Source: an uncultured Alphaproteobacteria bacterium
GTDB lineage: Bacteria; Pseudomonadota; Alphaproteobacteria; Bin95
DNA length: 10,596 bases
Assembly: GCA_913060845.1 (NCBI GenBank)
Contig: CAJXVF010000033.1
Location: 1 to 10,596 of the forward strand
Reading direction: 5' to 3'
Under the pieces are notes generated by a model that saw only the letters and a program-made list of their open reading frames with translations, was not told where the DNA came from and ran no database searches. Position 1 is the first letter of the stretch, and each line of letters begins with the position of its first letter. Positions 1 through 6,218 of this stretch are shown here, one piece after another. Position numbers and translations under genes: made by a program.

Positions 1-47
1 CTACACCTCTCTATTCGTCGGCAGCGTCAGATGTGTATAAGAGACAG
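1..47 (+). other. Illumina Nextera P5-side adapter (not biological)
   Basis: Bases 1-6 match the end of the P5 primer. Bases 7-14 (CTCTCTAT) match the Nextera i5 index commonly called S502/N502. Bases 15-28 are the Nextera read-1 linker (TCGTCGGCAGCGTC), and 29-47 are the 19-base Tn5 mosaic end (AGATGTGTATAAGAGACAG). The order and orientation are exactly those of a library molecule, so this is residual adapter. Genomic sequence starts at base 48. Confidence 0.98.
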
Positions 48-49
48 CT

Positions 50-1219
50 GCTGGCCTATTGTCATCCGAAGGGCTGACGCTCGAAAACCTGCCTGATTTG
101 GCAGATATCGCGTCAATGGCTGAACTGCTGGAAGGCCTTGGCGCTACGGTGGACCGGACCACGGGTGCAGCCAAAATTCAGGCGAAGACATTTTCCAGCA
201 CCGAAGCGCCTTACGACGTTGTCCGCAAAATGCGTGCGTCCGTGCTGGTATTGGGGCCGCTTGTCGCGCGCGCTGGCGAGGCGACGGTATCGCTGCCCGG
301 TGGTTGCGCCATTGGCAACCGGCCGGTTGATCTGCATTTAATGGCACTGGAAGAAATGGGTGCTGAGATCATCCTGGAATCCGGCTACATCCAGGCGAAA
401 GCACCGAATGGCCTGAAAGGCGGGCGCGTTGCGTTCCCCATGGTTTCCGTCGGTGCCACAGAAAACGCCATGATGGCGGCAAGCTTGGCCGATGGTGAAA
501 GCGTGCTGATCAACGCTGCGCGCGAGCCCGAAATTACCGACCTCGCCAATTGCTTGATCGCGATGGGTGCTAAGATTGATGGCGTTGGCACGGATACGCT
601 ACGGATCACTGGCGTCACCAGCCTGCATCACGCGACGCACTCGGTTGTTCCTGACCGGATTGAGACCGGCACCTTCGCGATGGCCGCTGCGCTCACCGGT
701 GGCAATGTTGAAATTATCGGCGGACAGCTTGACCTGATCGCCGCCGCCGCCGCAAAGCTGGAAGATGCTGGTGTCGCGTTCATGGAAACGGCGCGCGGGT
801 TCCGTGTTGCCCGCGCCAACGGGCCGCTTGAAGGCGTGGATATGATGACGGAGCCACATCCGGGCTTCCCGACGGACCTGCAGGCCCAGTTCATGGCGGC
901 CATGGCCACGGCTAAGGGCGCATCCATGGTGACTGAAACGATCTTCGAAAATCGCTTCATGCATGTGCCGGAACTGACGCGTATGGGGGCCAATATCAAC
1001 GTCCACGGCTCCTCCGCGATGATCCGTGGTGTCGAGCGGCTGAAGGGCGCGCCCGTGATGGCGACAGATTTGCGGGCCTCCGTTAGCCTCGTGCTGGCGG
1101 GATTGGCGGCGGAAGGTGAAACCCTCGTCAACCGCATCTACCACCTGGACCGTGGCTATGAGCGAGTTGAAGCGAAGCTGAACGCCTGCGGGGCAGAGAT
1201 TGTGCGGGAGCGCGCCTGA
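50..1219 (+). CDS. murA: UDP-N-acetylglucosamine 1-carboxyvinyltransferase MurA, 5'-truncated
   Basis: MurA transfers enolpyruvate from phosphoenolpyruvate to UDP-GlcNAc, the first committed step of peptidoglycan synthesis, in the cytoplasm. The reading frame is open from base 50, directly after the adapter. Alignment from memory with E. coli MurA (419 residues) places the first visible residues near position 30, so about 30 N-terminal residues, including the Lys22-Asn23 pair, lie outside the window. The TTG at 59 is an internal Leu codon, not a start. Counting from that codon, the catalytic Cys is residue 83 in [12 protein letters not shown] (E. coli Cys115), the catalytic Asp is residue 273 in FPTDLQAQF (Asp305), and Arg365 in DRGYER matches Arg397. 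The PEP-site Cys predicts the usual fosfomycin-sensitive type. The stop overlaps the next gene's start (TGATG), which indicates an operon. The truncation is a library end, not a broken gene. Confidence 0.97.
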   Translation, partial: AGLLSSEGLTLENLPDLADIASMAELLEGLGATVDRTTGAAKIQAKTFSSTEAPYDVVRKMRASVLVLGPLVARAGEATVSLPGGCAIGNRPVDLHLMALEEMGAEIILESGYIQAKAPNGLKGGRVAFPMVSVGATENAMMAASLADGESVLINAAREPEITDLANCLIAMGAKIDGVGTDTLRITGVTSLHHATHSVVPDRIETGTFAMAAALTGGNVEIIGGQLDLIAAAAAKLEDAGVAFMETARGFRVARANGPLEGVDMMTEPHPGFPTDLQAQFMAAMATAKGASMVTETIFENRFMHVPELTRMGANINVHGSSAMIRGVERLKGAPVMATDLRASVSLVLAGLAAEGETLVNRIYHLDRGYERVEAKLNACGAEIVRERA

Positions 1220-1674
1220 TGACCAGCGCTGAACCTAAATCCCTGAAGCTCCTGGCGAAGGACGGCGCGGACCTGACCGTTATGAGCGCCTGCCTGCAGG
1301 ATGCGCTGGCACCCGTTGGCGATATCACGTGGCTCAAAGGTGAGCAGCGCGTGATCATAGCCTTCAACCGCTTTATGTGGGAGCAAGGTGGTGAAGATTC
1401 TGGTGGTGAGTTGATCTACTACCGCATCCATTCAGTGCTCTCGATTGAAGGTGTGGCGCGCGTCCGGTCCCGGGGTTTTAGTCTCGACGAAAGCGACCGC
1501 ATGCTGTCCTTCATGAGCCTTCGGCCCTTGGATGGCGGCATTGATCTCATCTTTGCCGATGACATCCATATTCGGGTCGAGACCGATGACATCGCTGCCG
1601 CCCTTGCAGACCAAGGTGCTGCCTGGCCGACCCGCTGGAAGCCCGACCACGACCTCGATAGCAATGACCCCTGA
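1219..1674 (+). CDS. DUF2948 family protein
   Basis: This 151-residue protein is recognised as DUF2948, a small alphaproteobacterial family of unknown function usually encoded directly after murA. The sequence shows the family-like opening (LKLLAKDGADLTVMSACLQD), then a central block around residues 35-55 with an LKGEQR/FNRFMWE pattern, and a conserved-looking HSVLSIEGVARVRSRG stretch near residue 75. No signal peptide or membrane segment is visible, so it is probably cytoplasmic. The length is normal for the family. The ATG shares one base with the murA TGA and has a GGGAG ribosome site 8 bases upstream, inside murA, which makes translational coupling likely. No function can be assigned. Its value here is mainly as a marker of alphaproteobacterial ancestry and of the normal murA operon. 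Confidence 0.9.
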   Translation: MTSAEPKSLKLLAKDGADLTVMSACLQDALAPVGDITWLKGEQRVIIAFNRFMWEQGGEDSGGELIYYRIHSVLSIEGVARVRSRGFSLDESDRMLSFMSLRPLDGGIDLIFADDIHIRVETDDIAAALADQGAAWPTRWKPDHDLDSNDP

Positions 1675-1699
1675 TCCAGTAGAATGAGCGAGACCTCCC

Positions 1700-2452
1700 A
1701 TGATTGATCTGTCCGGCCATAAGGCCTTCGTCACTGGCGCTGCATCAGGCATTGGCCGCGCGACCGCCAACACGCTGGCTGAAGCCGGGGCCTATGTCAT
1801 CGCGTGCGATATCGCTGCCGACAAAGCCGATGAAGTGACGGCGGAACTGGCTGCGCAAAAAGGCGGCGGTGAGTTTGTGGCGCTTGATGTCACCGATCCC
1901 GCAGCCATCCTCGCCTGCTGTGATGATGTTACGGGCCGCCACGGCGCCATGAACATTCTGGTGAATGTCGCGGGTTGGGACCGGACGGAACCGTTCGTTG
2001 AGAACTCGCCAGAATTCATCGAAAAGATCGTGCAGCTAAATTATCTGGGCCAAGTCCGCGTCTGCCAGGCCTTCGTGAAGCCGATGATGGAATCGGGCGC
2101 AGGTGCGAAGATCGTCAACGTATCCAGTGATGCAGGCCGCGTCGGCTCCATGGGCGAAACGGTCTATGCGGGTGCAAAGGGCGGCGTCATGGCGTTCTCA
2201 AAGTCTTTGGCGCGTGAAATGGCGCGGCACAATATCTGTGTGAATGTCGTCTGCCCCGGCCCAACAGACACGCCACTATTTGAAGGCCAAAGCGAGCGCA
2301 TCAAAGAAGCCCTCCTCCGCGCCATCCCCTTCCGCCGCCTCGCGACCCCCCAAGACGTCGCCGACGGCATCCTCTACTTCGCCAGCCCCCGCGCCAACTA
2401 CGTCACCGGCCAGGTCCTCAGCATCTCCGGCGGCCTGACGATGAGTGGGTGA
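1700..2452 (+). CDS. SDR-family NAD-dependent dehydrogenase, BadH-like
   Basis: This is a classical short-chain dehydrogenase/reductase of 250 residues, the usual size. It shows the cofactor glycine motif TGAASGIG (residues 12-19), an acidic Asp37 after the second strand (suggesting NAD rather than NADP), Asn114, Ser143, and the catalytic Tyr156-x3-Lys160. The usual NNAG is NVAG (89-92), a tolerated but unusual change. The region from about residue 139 to the C-terminus (VSSDAGRVGS...VYAGAKGG, NVVCPGPTDT, GQVLSISGGLTM) closely resembles 2-hydroxycyclohexanecarboxyl-CoA dehydrogenase BadH of Rhodopseudomonas palustris, recalled from memory. A hydroxyacyl-CoA or related alcohol is a plausible substrate, but no other bad/ali genes are present. 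It starts 25 bases after the DUF2948 gene, so co-transcription with murA is likely. The last 50 codons use C-ending codons almost exclusively, unlike the rest of the gene. Confidence 0.9.
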   Translation: MIDLSGHKAFVTGAASGIGRATANTLAEAGAYVIACDIAADKADEVTAELAAQKGGGEFVALDVTDPAAILACCDDVTGRHGAMNILVNVAGWDRTEPFVENSPEFIEKIVQLNYLGQVRVCQAFVKPMMESGAGAKIVNVSSDAGRVGSMGETVYAGAKGGVMAFSKSLAREMARHNICVNVVCPGPTDTPLFEGQSERIKEALLRAIPFRRLATPQDVADGILYFASPRANYVTGQVLSISGGLTMSG

Positions 2453-2471
2453 CTTAGGTGGCGCAGGGTGG

Positions 2472-2493
2472 CTGAAGCCTATTCCGGCTTCGG
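2472..2493 (+). terminator. Weak hairpin at convergent gene ends
   Basis: CTGAAGCC (2472-2479) can pair with GGCTTCGG (2486-2493), 8 pairs including one U-G, around a 6-base loop. It sits where the BadH-like SDR and the minus-strand dehydrogenase converge and includes the latter's stop codon. The bases that follow on the plus strand (GTCGTTCTTG) are only slightly U-rich, and the minus strand has no U-tract, so a role in termination is uncertain. Confidence 0.3.
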
Positions 2494-3387
2494 GTCGTTC
2501 TTGCGGCTGCGGACTTCTACGCCAGCTTGTTCTTCGACGTAGCGCATGATGTGGGAGAAATCTTCTTCTACGCCGCCGCGGGCCAGCGCCAGGGACCACC
2601 ACTGTTTGACGGGCTGGCCGACCCACATGGGTGAGCCCAGCGCTTCGGCTTCTTCGAGGCAGAGGCGGACGTCTTTATACATAAGCTCCGTGCGGAAACC
2701 GTAGTCGAACGTGCGGGTCAGTACGGATTTCGGGAACTTGTCGCGGACGGCGGTATTCGCACCCGAACCTGCATTGATCACCTGCACCATGATGTCTGGG
2801 TCGAGGCCCGCTTTGGCACCGAGGGCGAACGCTTCTGCGCTGGCGACCATTGCGGTGGCGCTCAACATGTTATTGATAAGTTTCATCATCTGGCCTTGGC
2901 CCTGGCCTTCGCCAACGAAGAAGGCGTTGTGGCCAATCGCTTCCAACACGGGCTTCCAGCGAGTCCACTGCGCTTCTGGGCCGGACACCATGACGGCGAG
3001 CGTGCCTTTTTCCGCTCCGCCAACGCCGCCTGAAACAGGCGAATCCAGCATCTCCAGGCCTTTTTTGTTGAGCATGGTGCCCACATCTTTGGCAACGCGC
3101 GGGCCGGTCGTTGAGAGATCGATGAAGAGCTTCGCCTTGGACCCCTCGGCGACATCTGCCGCGACGGCTTGTACGATAGCGGGCGTTGGCAGGCTGACCA
3201 TGATGGTTTCGACCTGGTCGGCAAGGCCTCTGGCGCTTGCTGCAGCCTGGGCACCGGACTCGACAATAGCTTCGAGCGCTGCTGGGTTCGCGTCACAGGC
3301 GATCACGGTGTGCCCGGCCCCTAGGAGACGACGCGCCATTGGTGCGCCCATTGCGCCAAGCCCAATAAATCCGATTGTTTCGCTCAT
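2479..3387 (-). CDS. NAD-dependent beta-hydroxyacid dehydrogenase (3-hydroxyisobutyrate dehydrogenase family)
   Basis: This family oxidises beta-hydroxyacids (3-hydroxyisobutyrate, tartronate semialdehyde/glycerate, 4-hydroxybutyrate and others) with NAD(P). The 302-residue length is typical. Visible features are the N-terminal Rossmann motif GFIGLGAMGAPMA (residues 6-18), Asp32 at the end of the second strand (favouring NAD), the substrate loop DSPVSGGVGGAEKGTL (115-130), and the catalytic helix GQMMKLINN with Lys169 and Asn173. The C-terminal all-helical domain is complete. The ATG is preceded by AGGAG (minus strand, 3400-3396) at good spacing. The gene diverges from the cyclase/TRAP cluster across about 110 bases, so the two may share regulation. 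Substrate cannot be fixed from sequence: MmsB (valine breakdown), GarR/GlxR (tartronate semialdehyde reductase) and other members share these motifs. The family call is firm; a specific gene name is not justified. Confidence 0.93.
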   Translation of the reverse strand: MSETIGFIGLGAMGAPMARRLLGAGHTVIACDANPAALEAIVESGAQAAASARGLADQVETIMVSLPTPAIVQAVAADVAEGSKAKLFIDLSTTGPRVAKDVGTMLNKKGLEMLDSPVSGGVGGAEKGTLAVMVSGPEAQWTRWKPVLEAIGHNAFFVGEGQGQGQMMKLINNMLSATAMVASAEAFALGAKAGLDPDIMVQVINAGSGANTAVRDKFPKSVLTRTFDYGFRTELMYKDVRLCLEEAEALGSPMWVGQPVKQWWSLALARGGVEEDFSHIMRYVEEQAGVEVRSRKNDPKPE

Positions 3388-3495
3388 TTTTTAAGCTCCT
3401 AGGGTTCATAAATTTCTGGTGAGACTGTTGCTAATCAACGCATATCACGGCAGAATTAAAGGGTGAAAGCATCCGCACCAGCATACGAGAGACTT
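3388..3495. promoter_or_regulatory. Divergent intergenic region, candidate promoter and operator
   Basis: This gap lies between the minus-strand dehydrogenase and the plus-strand cyclase gene. On the plus strand, TTGCTA (3428-3433) and CAGAAT (3451-3456) are separated by 17 bases, each matching the sigma-70 consensus at 4 of 6 positions. This would start transcription near 3463 and fits translation from the ATG at 3496. GTTG-N5-CAAC (3427-3439) is a short inverted repeat overlapping the -35 box and could be half of an operator. No convincing promoter was seen on the minus strand. All of this is inference from short matches. Confidence 0.3.
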
Positions 3496-4356
3496 ATGAC
3501 GCCTGCCAACACCGGCGCCGAACGTTCTGAAATGGTACAGCCGCTCCTGCGTGACGGGGCGGACGACCCGTGCGTCTCGCCCTTGGCGGCGCGACGCTTG
3601 ATTCGCTCAGGCATTCATACCGGCCATACAGCGGGCATGGCGATGGGCCGATTGCAGGGCAATCTGGCGATTCTGCCGAAGGATCTGGCGCTCGAATTCG
3701 CGATTTTCTGCCATCGCAATCCAAAGCCTTGTCCCGTCGTTGCAATGACTGCCCCCGGGGACCCGATGCTGCCGGATATCGGTGTTGACGTGGATATCCG
3801 CACGGATGCGCCGCAATACAATGTATATCGGCACGGTGAGCTGGATGCTCAAGTCACGGACTTGAACGATCTCTGGCAGGATGATTTTGTCGGATTTGTG
3901 CTTGGCTGTTCCTTCAGCTTTGAAGACGCACTGGTCAAGGCTGGCATTGGCCTTCGGCACCATCAGATGGAAGTAACAGTGCCAATGTATGCGACGAATA
4001 TCGCATGCCGCCCTGTCGGGCCGTTTCAAGGCAATACCGTATGCTCCATGCGACCGATGACACCGAAGGACGCGCTACGCGCCATTGAAGTCACGTCGCG
4101 TTTCCCTGCCGCCCACGGCGCGCCGCTACACTTTGGTGACCCGGCGGAGATTGGCATTACCGACGTGATGGCGCCCGATTGGGGGGACGCTGTCGATATC
4201 AAGGCTGGTGAGATTCCAGTCTTTTGGGCGTGCGGAGTCACGCCGCAATTGGTTCTGCAAACGGCGAAACCGCCGATTTGTATAACGCATACACCTGGGG
4301 CCATGCTTATTGGCGACCAGTCTAGTGATGCGGTCAGCATGCGCTGGTCCGCGTGA
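3496..4356 (+). CDS. D-glutamate cyclase/DUF1445 family protein (putative hydro-lyase)
   Basis: This protein belongs to the DUF1445 family, annotated as 'putative hydro-lyase' and related to the domain of mammalian D-glutamate cyclase, which converts D-glutamate to 5-oxo-D-proline. With the ATG at 3496 it has 286 residues, slightly longer than typical at the N-terminus. Motifs in order are GHTAG (43-47), LQGNLAILP, NPKPCP (75-80), a TDAPQYNVYRHGE block, GCSFSFE (137-143), MYATNIACRPVGPF, a GDP-IGITD block, FWACGVTPQ (243-251) and ITHTPG (263-268). All hallmark blocks appear intact. A GTG at 3463 would add 11 residues, but AAAGG directly abuts it, whereas GAGAG lies a few bases upstream of the ATG. 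It is followed 76 bases later by the TRAP binding protein gene. The family is known near transporters and amino-acid catabolic genes. No 5-oxoprolinase is present, so the substrate is open. Confidence 0.9.
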   Translation: MTPANTGAERSEMVQPLLRDGADDPCVSPLAARRLIRSGIHTGHTAGMAMGRLQGNLAILPKDLALEFAIFCHRNPKPCPVVAMTAPGDPMLPDIGVDVDIRTDAPQYNVYRHGELDAQVTDLNDLWQDDFVGFVLGCSFSFEDALVKAGIGLRHHQMEVTVPMYATNIACRPVGPFQGNTVCSMRPMTPKDALRAIEVTSRFPAAHGAPLHFGDPAEIGITDVMAPDWGDAVDIKAGEIPVFWACGVTPQLVLQTAKPPICITHTPGAMLIGDQSSDAVSMRWSA

Positions 4357-4358
4357 GG

Positions 4359-4376
4359 GCGCCTCTCGAGAAGCGC
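4359..4376. repeat. 18-base near-palindrome before dctP
   Basis: GCGCCTCTCGAGAAGCGC is self-complementary except for one pair (C4363/A4372). It begins 2 bases after the cyclase stop and is followed by a short TATTT. It could form a small hairpin separating the cyclase message from dctP, or bind a dimeric regulator. The U-tract is too poor for a confident terminator. Confidence 0.3.
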
Positions 4377-4432
4377 TATTTACTGCGCACCCAGTTAGAT
4401 GGGGCGTCACTTTCAACAGGAGGTAATACACT

Positions 4433-5503
4433 ATGAAATCCCTTAAATTTGCCCTTGCCGGGGCGCTCGCCGCCGGCTTGGCATTCGGCGCAGGCGCTGC
4501 CAGCGCTGACATTAAGCCAAAGAAGTTCACGGTCGTTGGGACCTGGGGCTTCTTGGATCACTGGAAAGAGCGTGAAGGCCCGTTCTGGAACGACACGCTC
4601 CCGAAGATCACCAAGGGCGCTTATACTGCTAACGCCAAATCACAGACCGAAGTTGGCCTGTCTGGCTTTGAAATCATGAAGCTTCTGAAGCTTGGCACCT
4701 ATGACGCTGTTCATGGTGTCACGGGATATGTCGCGCAGGACAGCCCGGCTGTGGAAGGCGTTGACCTTGCCGGCGTGATCCAGGACATCGATGTGTATCG
4801 TGAAGCGCTCGAATCCTATGAGCCGATCATCCGCCGTGAGTTCCAGCAGAAATACAACGCGAAGCTCCTCATGCTTTATGCATGGCCGAGCCAGCAGCTT
4901 TGGTGCAACTTGGGCGACCGTTCCAATATGAACGTTTCCCTCGCTGACCTCGCCGGCAAGAAGATCCGCACCTATTCCACGACGCTGGGTGATTTCATCG
5001 AAGGCATCAATGCCTCCGCTGTGACCATCGCTTTTGCTGAAGTCGTGCCTGCCCTCCAGAAGGGCGTTGCGGATTGTGGCATCACCGGCACTATGCCAGC
5101 GTATAATGCTAAGTGGTGGCAGGTTGTGACCCATAACGTGCGTGTGCGTCTTGGTTACGCTTCCTCATTCCTCGCGATGAACAACAAAACCTGGAATAGC
5201 CTCGATAAAGAAGGCCAGGATGTGATCATGGGTCAGATGAGCCCGCTGACCGAAGCCATGTGGGTTGCCACCCGCGCCAACGATGCGCGTGGCATGAACT
5301 GTAATGCTCAAGGTCCTTGCGACATTGGCGAGCCAGGCAACATGACTGCGATCGAGCCAAATGCTGAAGACAAAGCGAAACTCAAAGACGTTGCAGAAAA
5401 CGTCGTTGTGAAGCGCTGGGCTGAGCGTTGCGGCACGCAGACGTGCATCGATGAGTGGAATGCAACAGTCGGCAAATTGTCCGGTCTGAAGGCGTCCCTC
5501 TAA
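4433..5503 (+). CDS. dctP: TRAP transporter substrate-binding protein (DctP family)
   Basis: This is the periplasmic receptor of a TRAP transporter, delivering an organic acid to the DctQM permease. The 356-residue protein begins with a clear Sec signal peptide (Lys3/Lys5, then a hydrophobic Ala/Gly/Leu core) with likely cleavage at ASA|D after residue 25. The mature part follows the DctP pattern, with KSQTEVGLSGFEIMKLLKLGTYD near 69-91 and GKKIRTYS, whose Arg179 matches the conserved carboxylate-binding arginine. The start is supported by a perfect AGGAGGT (4418-4424) 8 bases upstream, the strongest ribosome site in the window, which fits the high binding-protein level these systems need. 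It has six cysteines in the mature protein (158, 215, 290, 296, 333, 338), including C-x5-C and C-x4-C pairs, unusual for a family that often has few. Disulfides are therefore plausible. A terminator-like hairpin follows. The ligand is unknown; soxB nearby hints at an N-methylated amino acid. Confidence 0.94.
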   Translation: MKSLKFALAGALAAGLAFGAGAASADIKPKKFTVVGTWGFLDHWKEREGPFWNDTLPKITKGAYTANAKSQTEVGLSGFEIMKLLKLGTYDAVHGVTGYVAQDSPAVEGVDLAGVIQDIDVYREALESYEPIIRREFQQKYNAKLLMLYAWPSQQLWCNLGDRSNMNVSLADLAGKKIRTYSTTLGDFIEGINASAVTIAFAEVVPALQKGVADCGITGTMPAYNAKWWQVVTHNVRVRLGYASSFLAMNNKTWNSLDKEGQDVIMGQMSPLTEAMWVATRANDARGMNCNAQGPCDIGEPGNMTAIEPNAEDKAKLKDVAENVVVKRWAERCGTQTCIDEWNATVGKLSGLKASL

Positions 5504-5525
5504 GCGTCTAAGCTACGATCTGGAT

Positions 5526-5566
5526 CCGGGCGCTGCGTCTATAGCGGCGCCCGGTTTCCGCTTTTT
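5526..5566 (+). terminator. Terminator/attenuator between dctP and dctQ
   Basis: CCGGGCGCTGC (5526-5536) pairs with GCGGCGCCCGG (5544-5554) over 11 positions with a single U-G wobble, leaving a 7-base loop. It is followed by TTTCCGCTTTTT (5555-5566). The stem is very stable and the tail is U-rich though interrupted. Its place just after the binding-protein gene and before the permease genes suggests partial termination or 3'-end protection, giving more DctP than DctQM. A promoter for dctQ downstream was not identified. Confidence 0.75.
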
Positions 5567-5600
5567 ACGTTACCTTTTCAGTGATTTAGGGCTTTCGGCC

Positions 5601-6215
5601 ATGATGGAAAAGTTCGCGCAAGTGCATAGCGCCTTAAAGTTGGCATCCCGCTGGCTTGTCTGGCTTGGCGGCGGGTCTTTAATGATTGCTGCGATTATCG
5701 TCACCGTGGATGTGCTGTGCCGGAAATTTATCGGCGTCACCATGAGCGGCTCTGATGAGATTTCAGGCTACGTTTTCGCTGCGTCGACGACGCTTGCTTA
5801 TTCCTATTGTCTCTTGCATCGCTCCAACGTTCGGATCGACGCGCTTTACAATCTTTTGCCGCGGCCCGCGACGGCGACTTTGGACGTCATCGGCCTCTCG
5901 CTGCTGCTTTATTACATGTGGATCATGACCAACGCAGCAGTGGCCGCGTTCTTGGAAAGCTGGACCGAAGGCTCTGTTTCTATCACCACCCTGCAAACGC
6001 CGCAGTGGATACCGCAGTTTTTCTGGATGGCGGGGATTGTGCTGTTCTTCTGCACTCTGGTCTTCGTGACGTTGTATTCGCTCATAGCACTGGTGCAACG
6101 GAACTGGGATCTGGTCGCTAAGATCGCTGGCATCCCGTCTATCGCAGACGTAATTGAAGAAGAAACCCACGTCGAAGACGTTATGGAAGAAGCCGCCGCT
6201 GGGCGGGAGGTCTGA
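5601..6215 (+). CDS. dctQ: TRAP transporter small permease subunit (DctQ family)
   Basis: DctQ is the four-helix inner-membrane subunit that pairs with DctM. The 204-residue protein shows four hydrophobic segments at about 18-40, 53-71, 93-116 and 137-165. The loop after the first helix has the family-like pattern VDVLCRKFIG followed by SGSDEISGY (49-57), matching the usual position of the conserved Ser/Glu before helix two. A highly acidic tail (about 184-198, rich in Glu and Asp) follows the last helix; its role is unknown. Two ATGs lie in tandem at 5601 and 5604, and AGGG at 5587-5590 is an acceptable ribosome site. It is separated from dctP by a hairpin and from dctM by 3 bases, so dctQ and dctM are almost certainly co-translated. 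Confidence 0.93.
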   Translation: MMEKFAQVHSALKLASRWLVWLGGGSLMIAAIIVTVDVLCRKFIGVTMSGSDEISGYVFAASTTLAYSYCLLHRSNVRIDALYNLLPRPATATLDVIGLSLLLYYMWIMTNAAVAAFLESWTEGSVSITTLQTPQWIPQFFWMAGIVLFFCTLVFVTLYSLIALVQRNWDLVAKIAGIPSIADVIEEETHVEDVMEEAAAGREV

Positions 6216-6218
6216 TCA

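Noticed and set aside
29..47. Tn5 mosaic end as sign of a native transposon (also at 10549-10567).
   Set aside because: It is embedded in complete Nextera linker and index sequence at both ends; it is a library adapter, and no transposase gene is present.
599..1144. Minus-strand open frame opposite murA.
   Set aside because: It lies fully inside murA, whose motifs are clear, and its translation matches no family.
59..1219. A complete murA starting at TTG 59.
   Set aside because: The frame is open upstream to the adapter, and alignment with MurA shows about 30 N-terminal residues missing; TTG encodes an internal Leu.
2711..3394. Plus-strand open frame opposite the hydroxyacid dehydrogenase.
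   Set aside because: The minus-strand frame carries all family motifs and a ribosome site; the plus-strand product is low-complexity Ala/Ser/Pro/Thr.
3463..3495. GTG 3463 as start of the DUF1445 gene.
   Set aside because: The purine-rich stretch directly abuts it, and the candidate promoter would place the transcript start there; ATG 3496 has better spacing.
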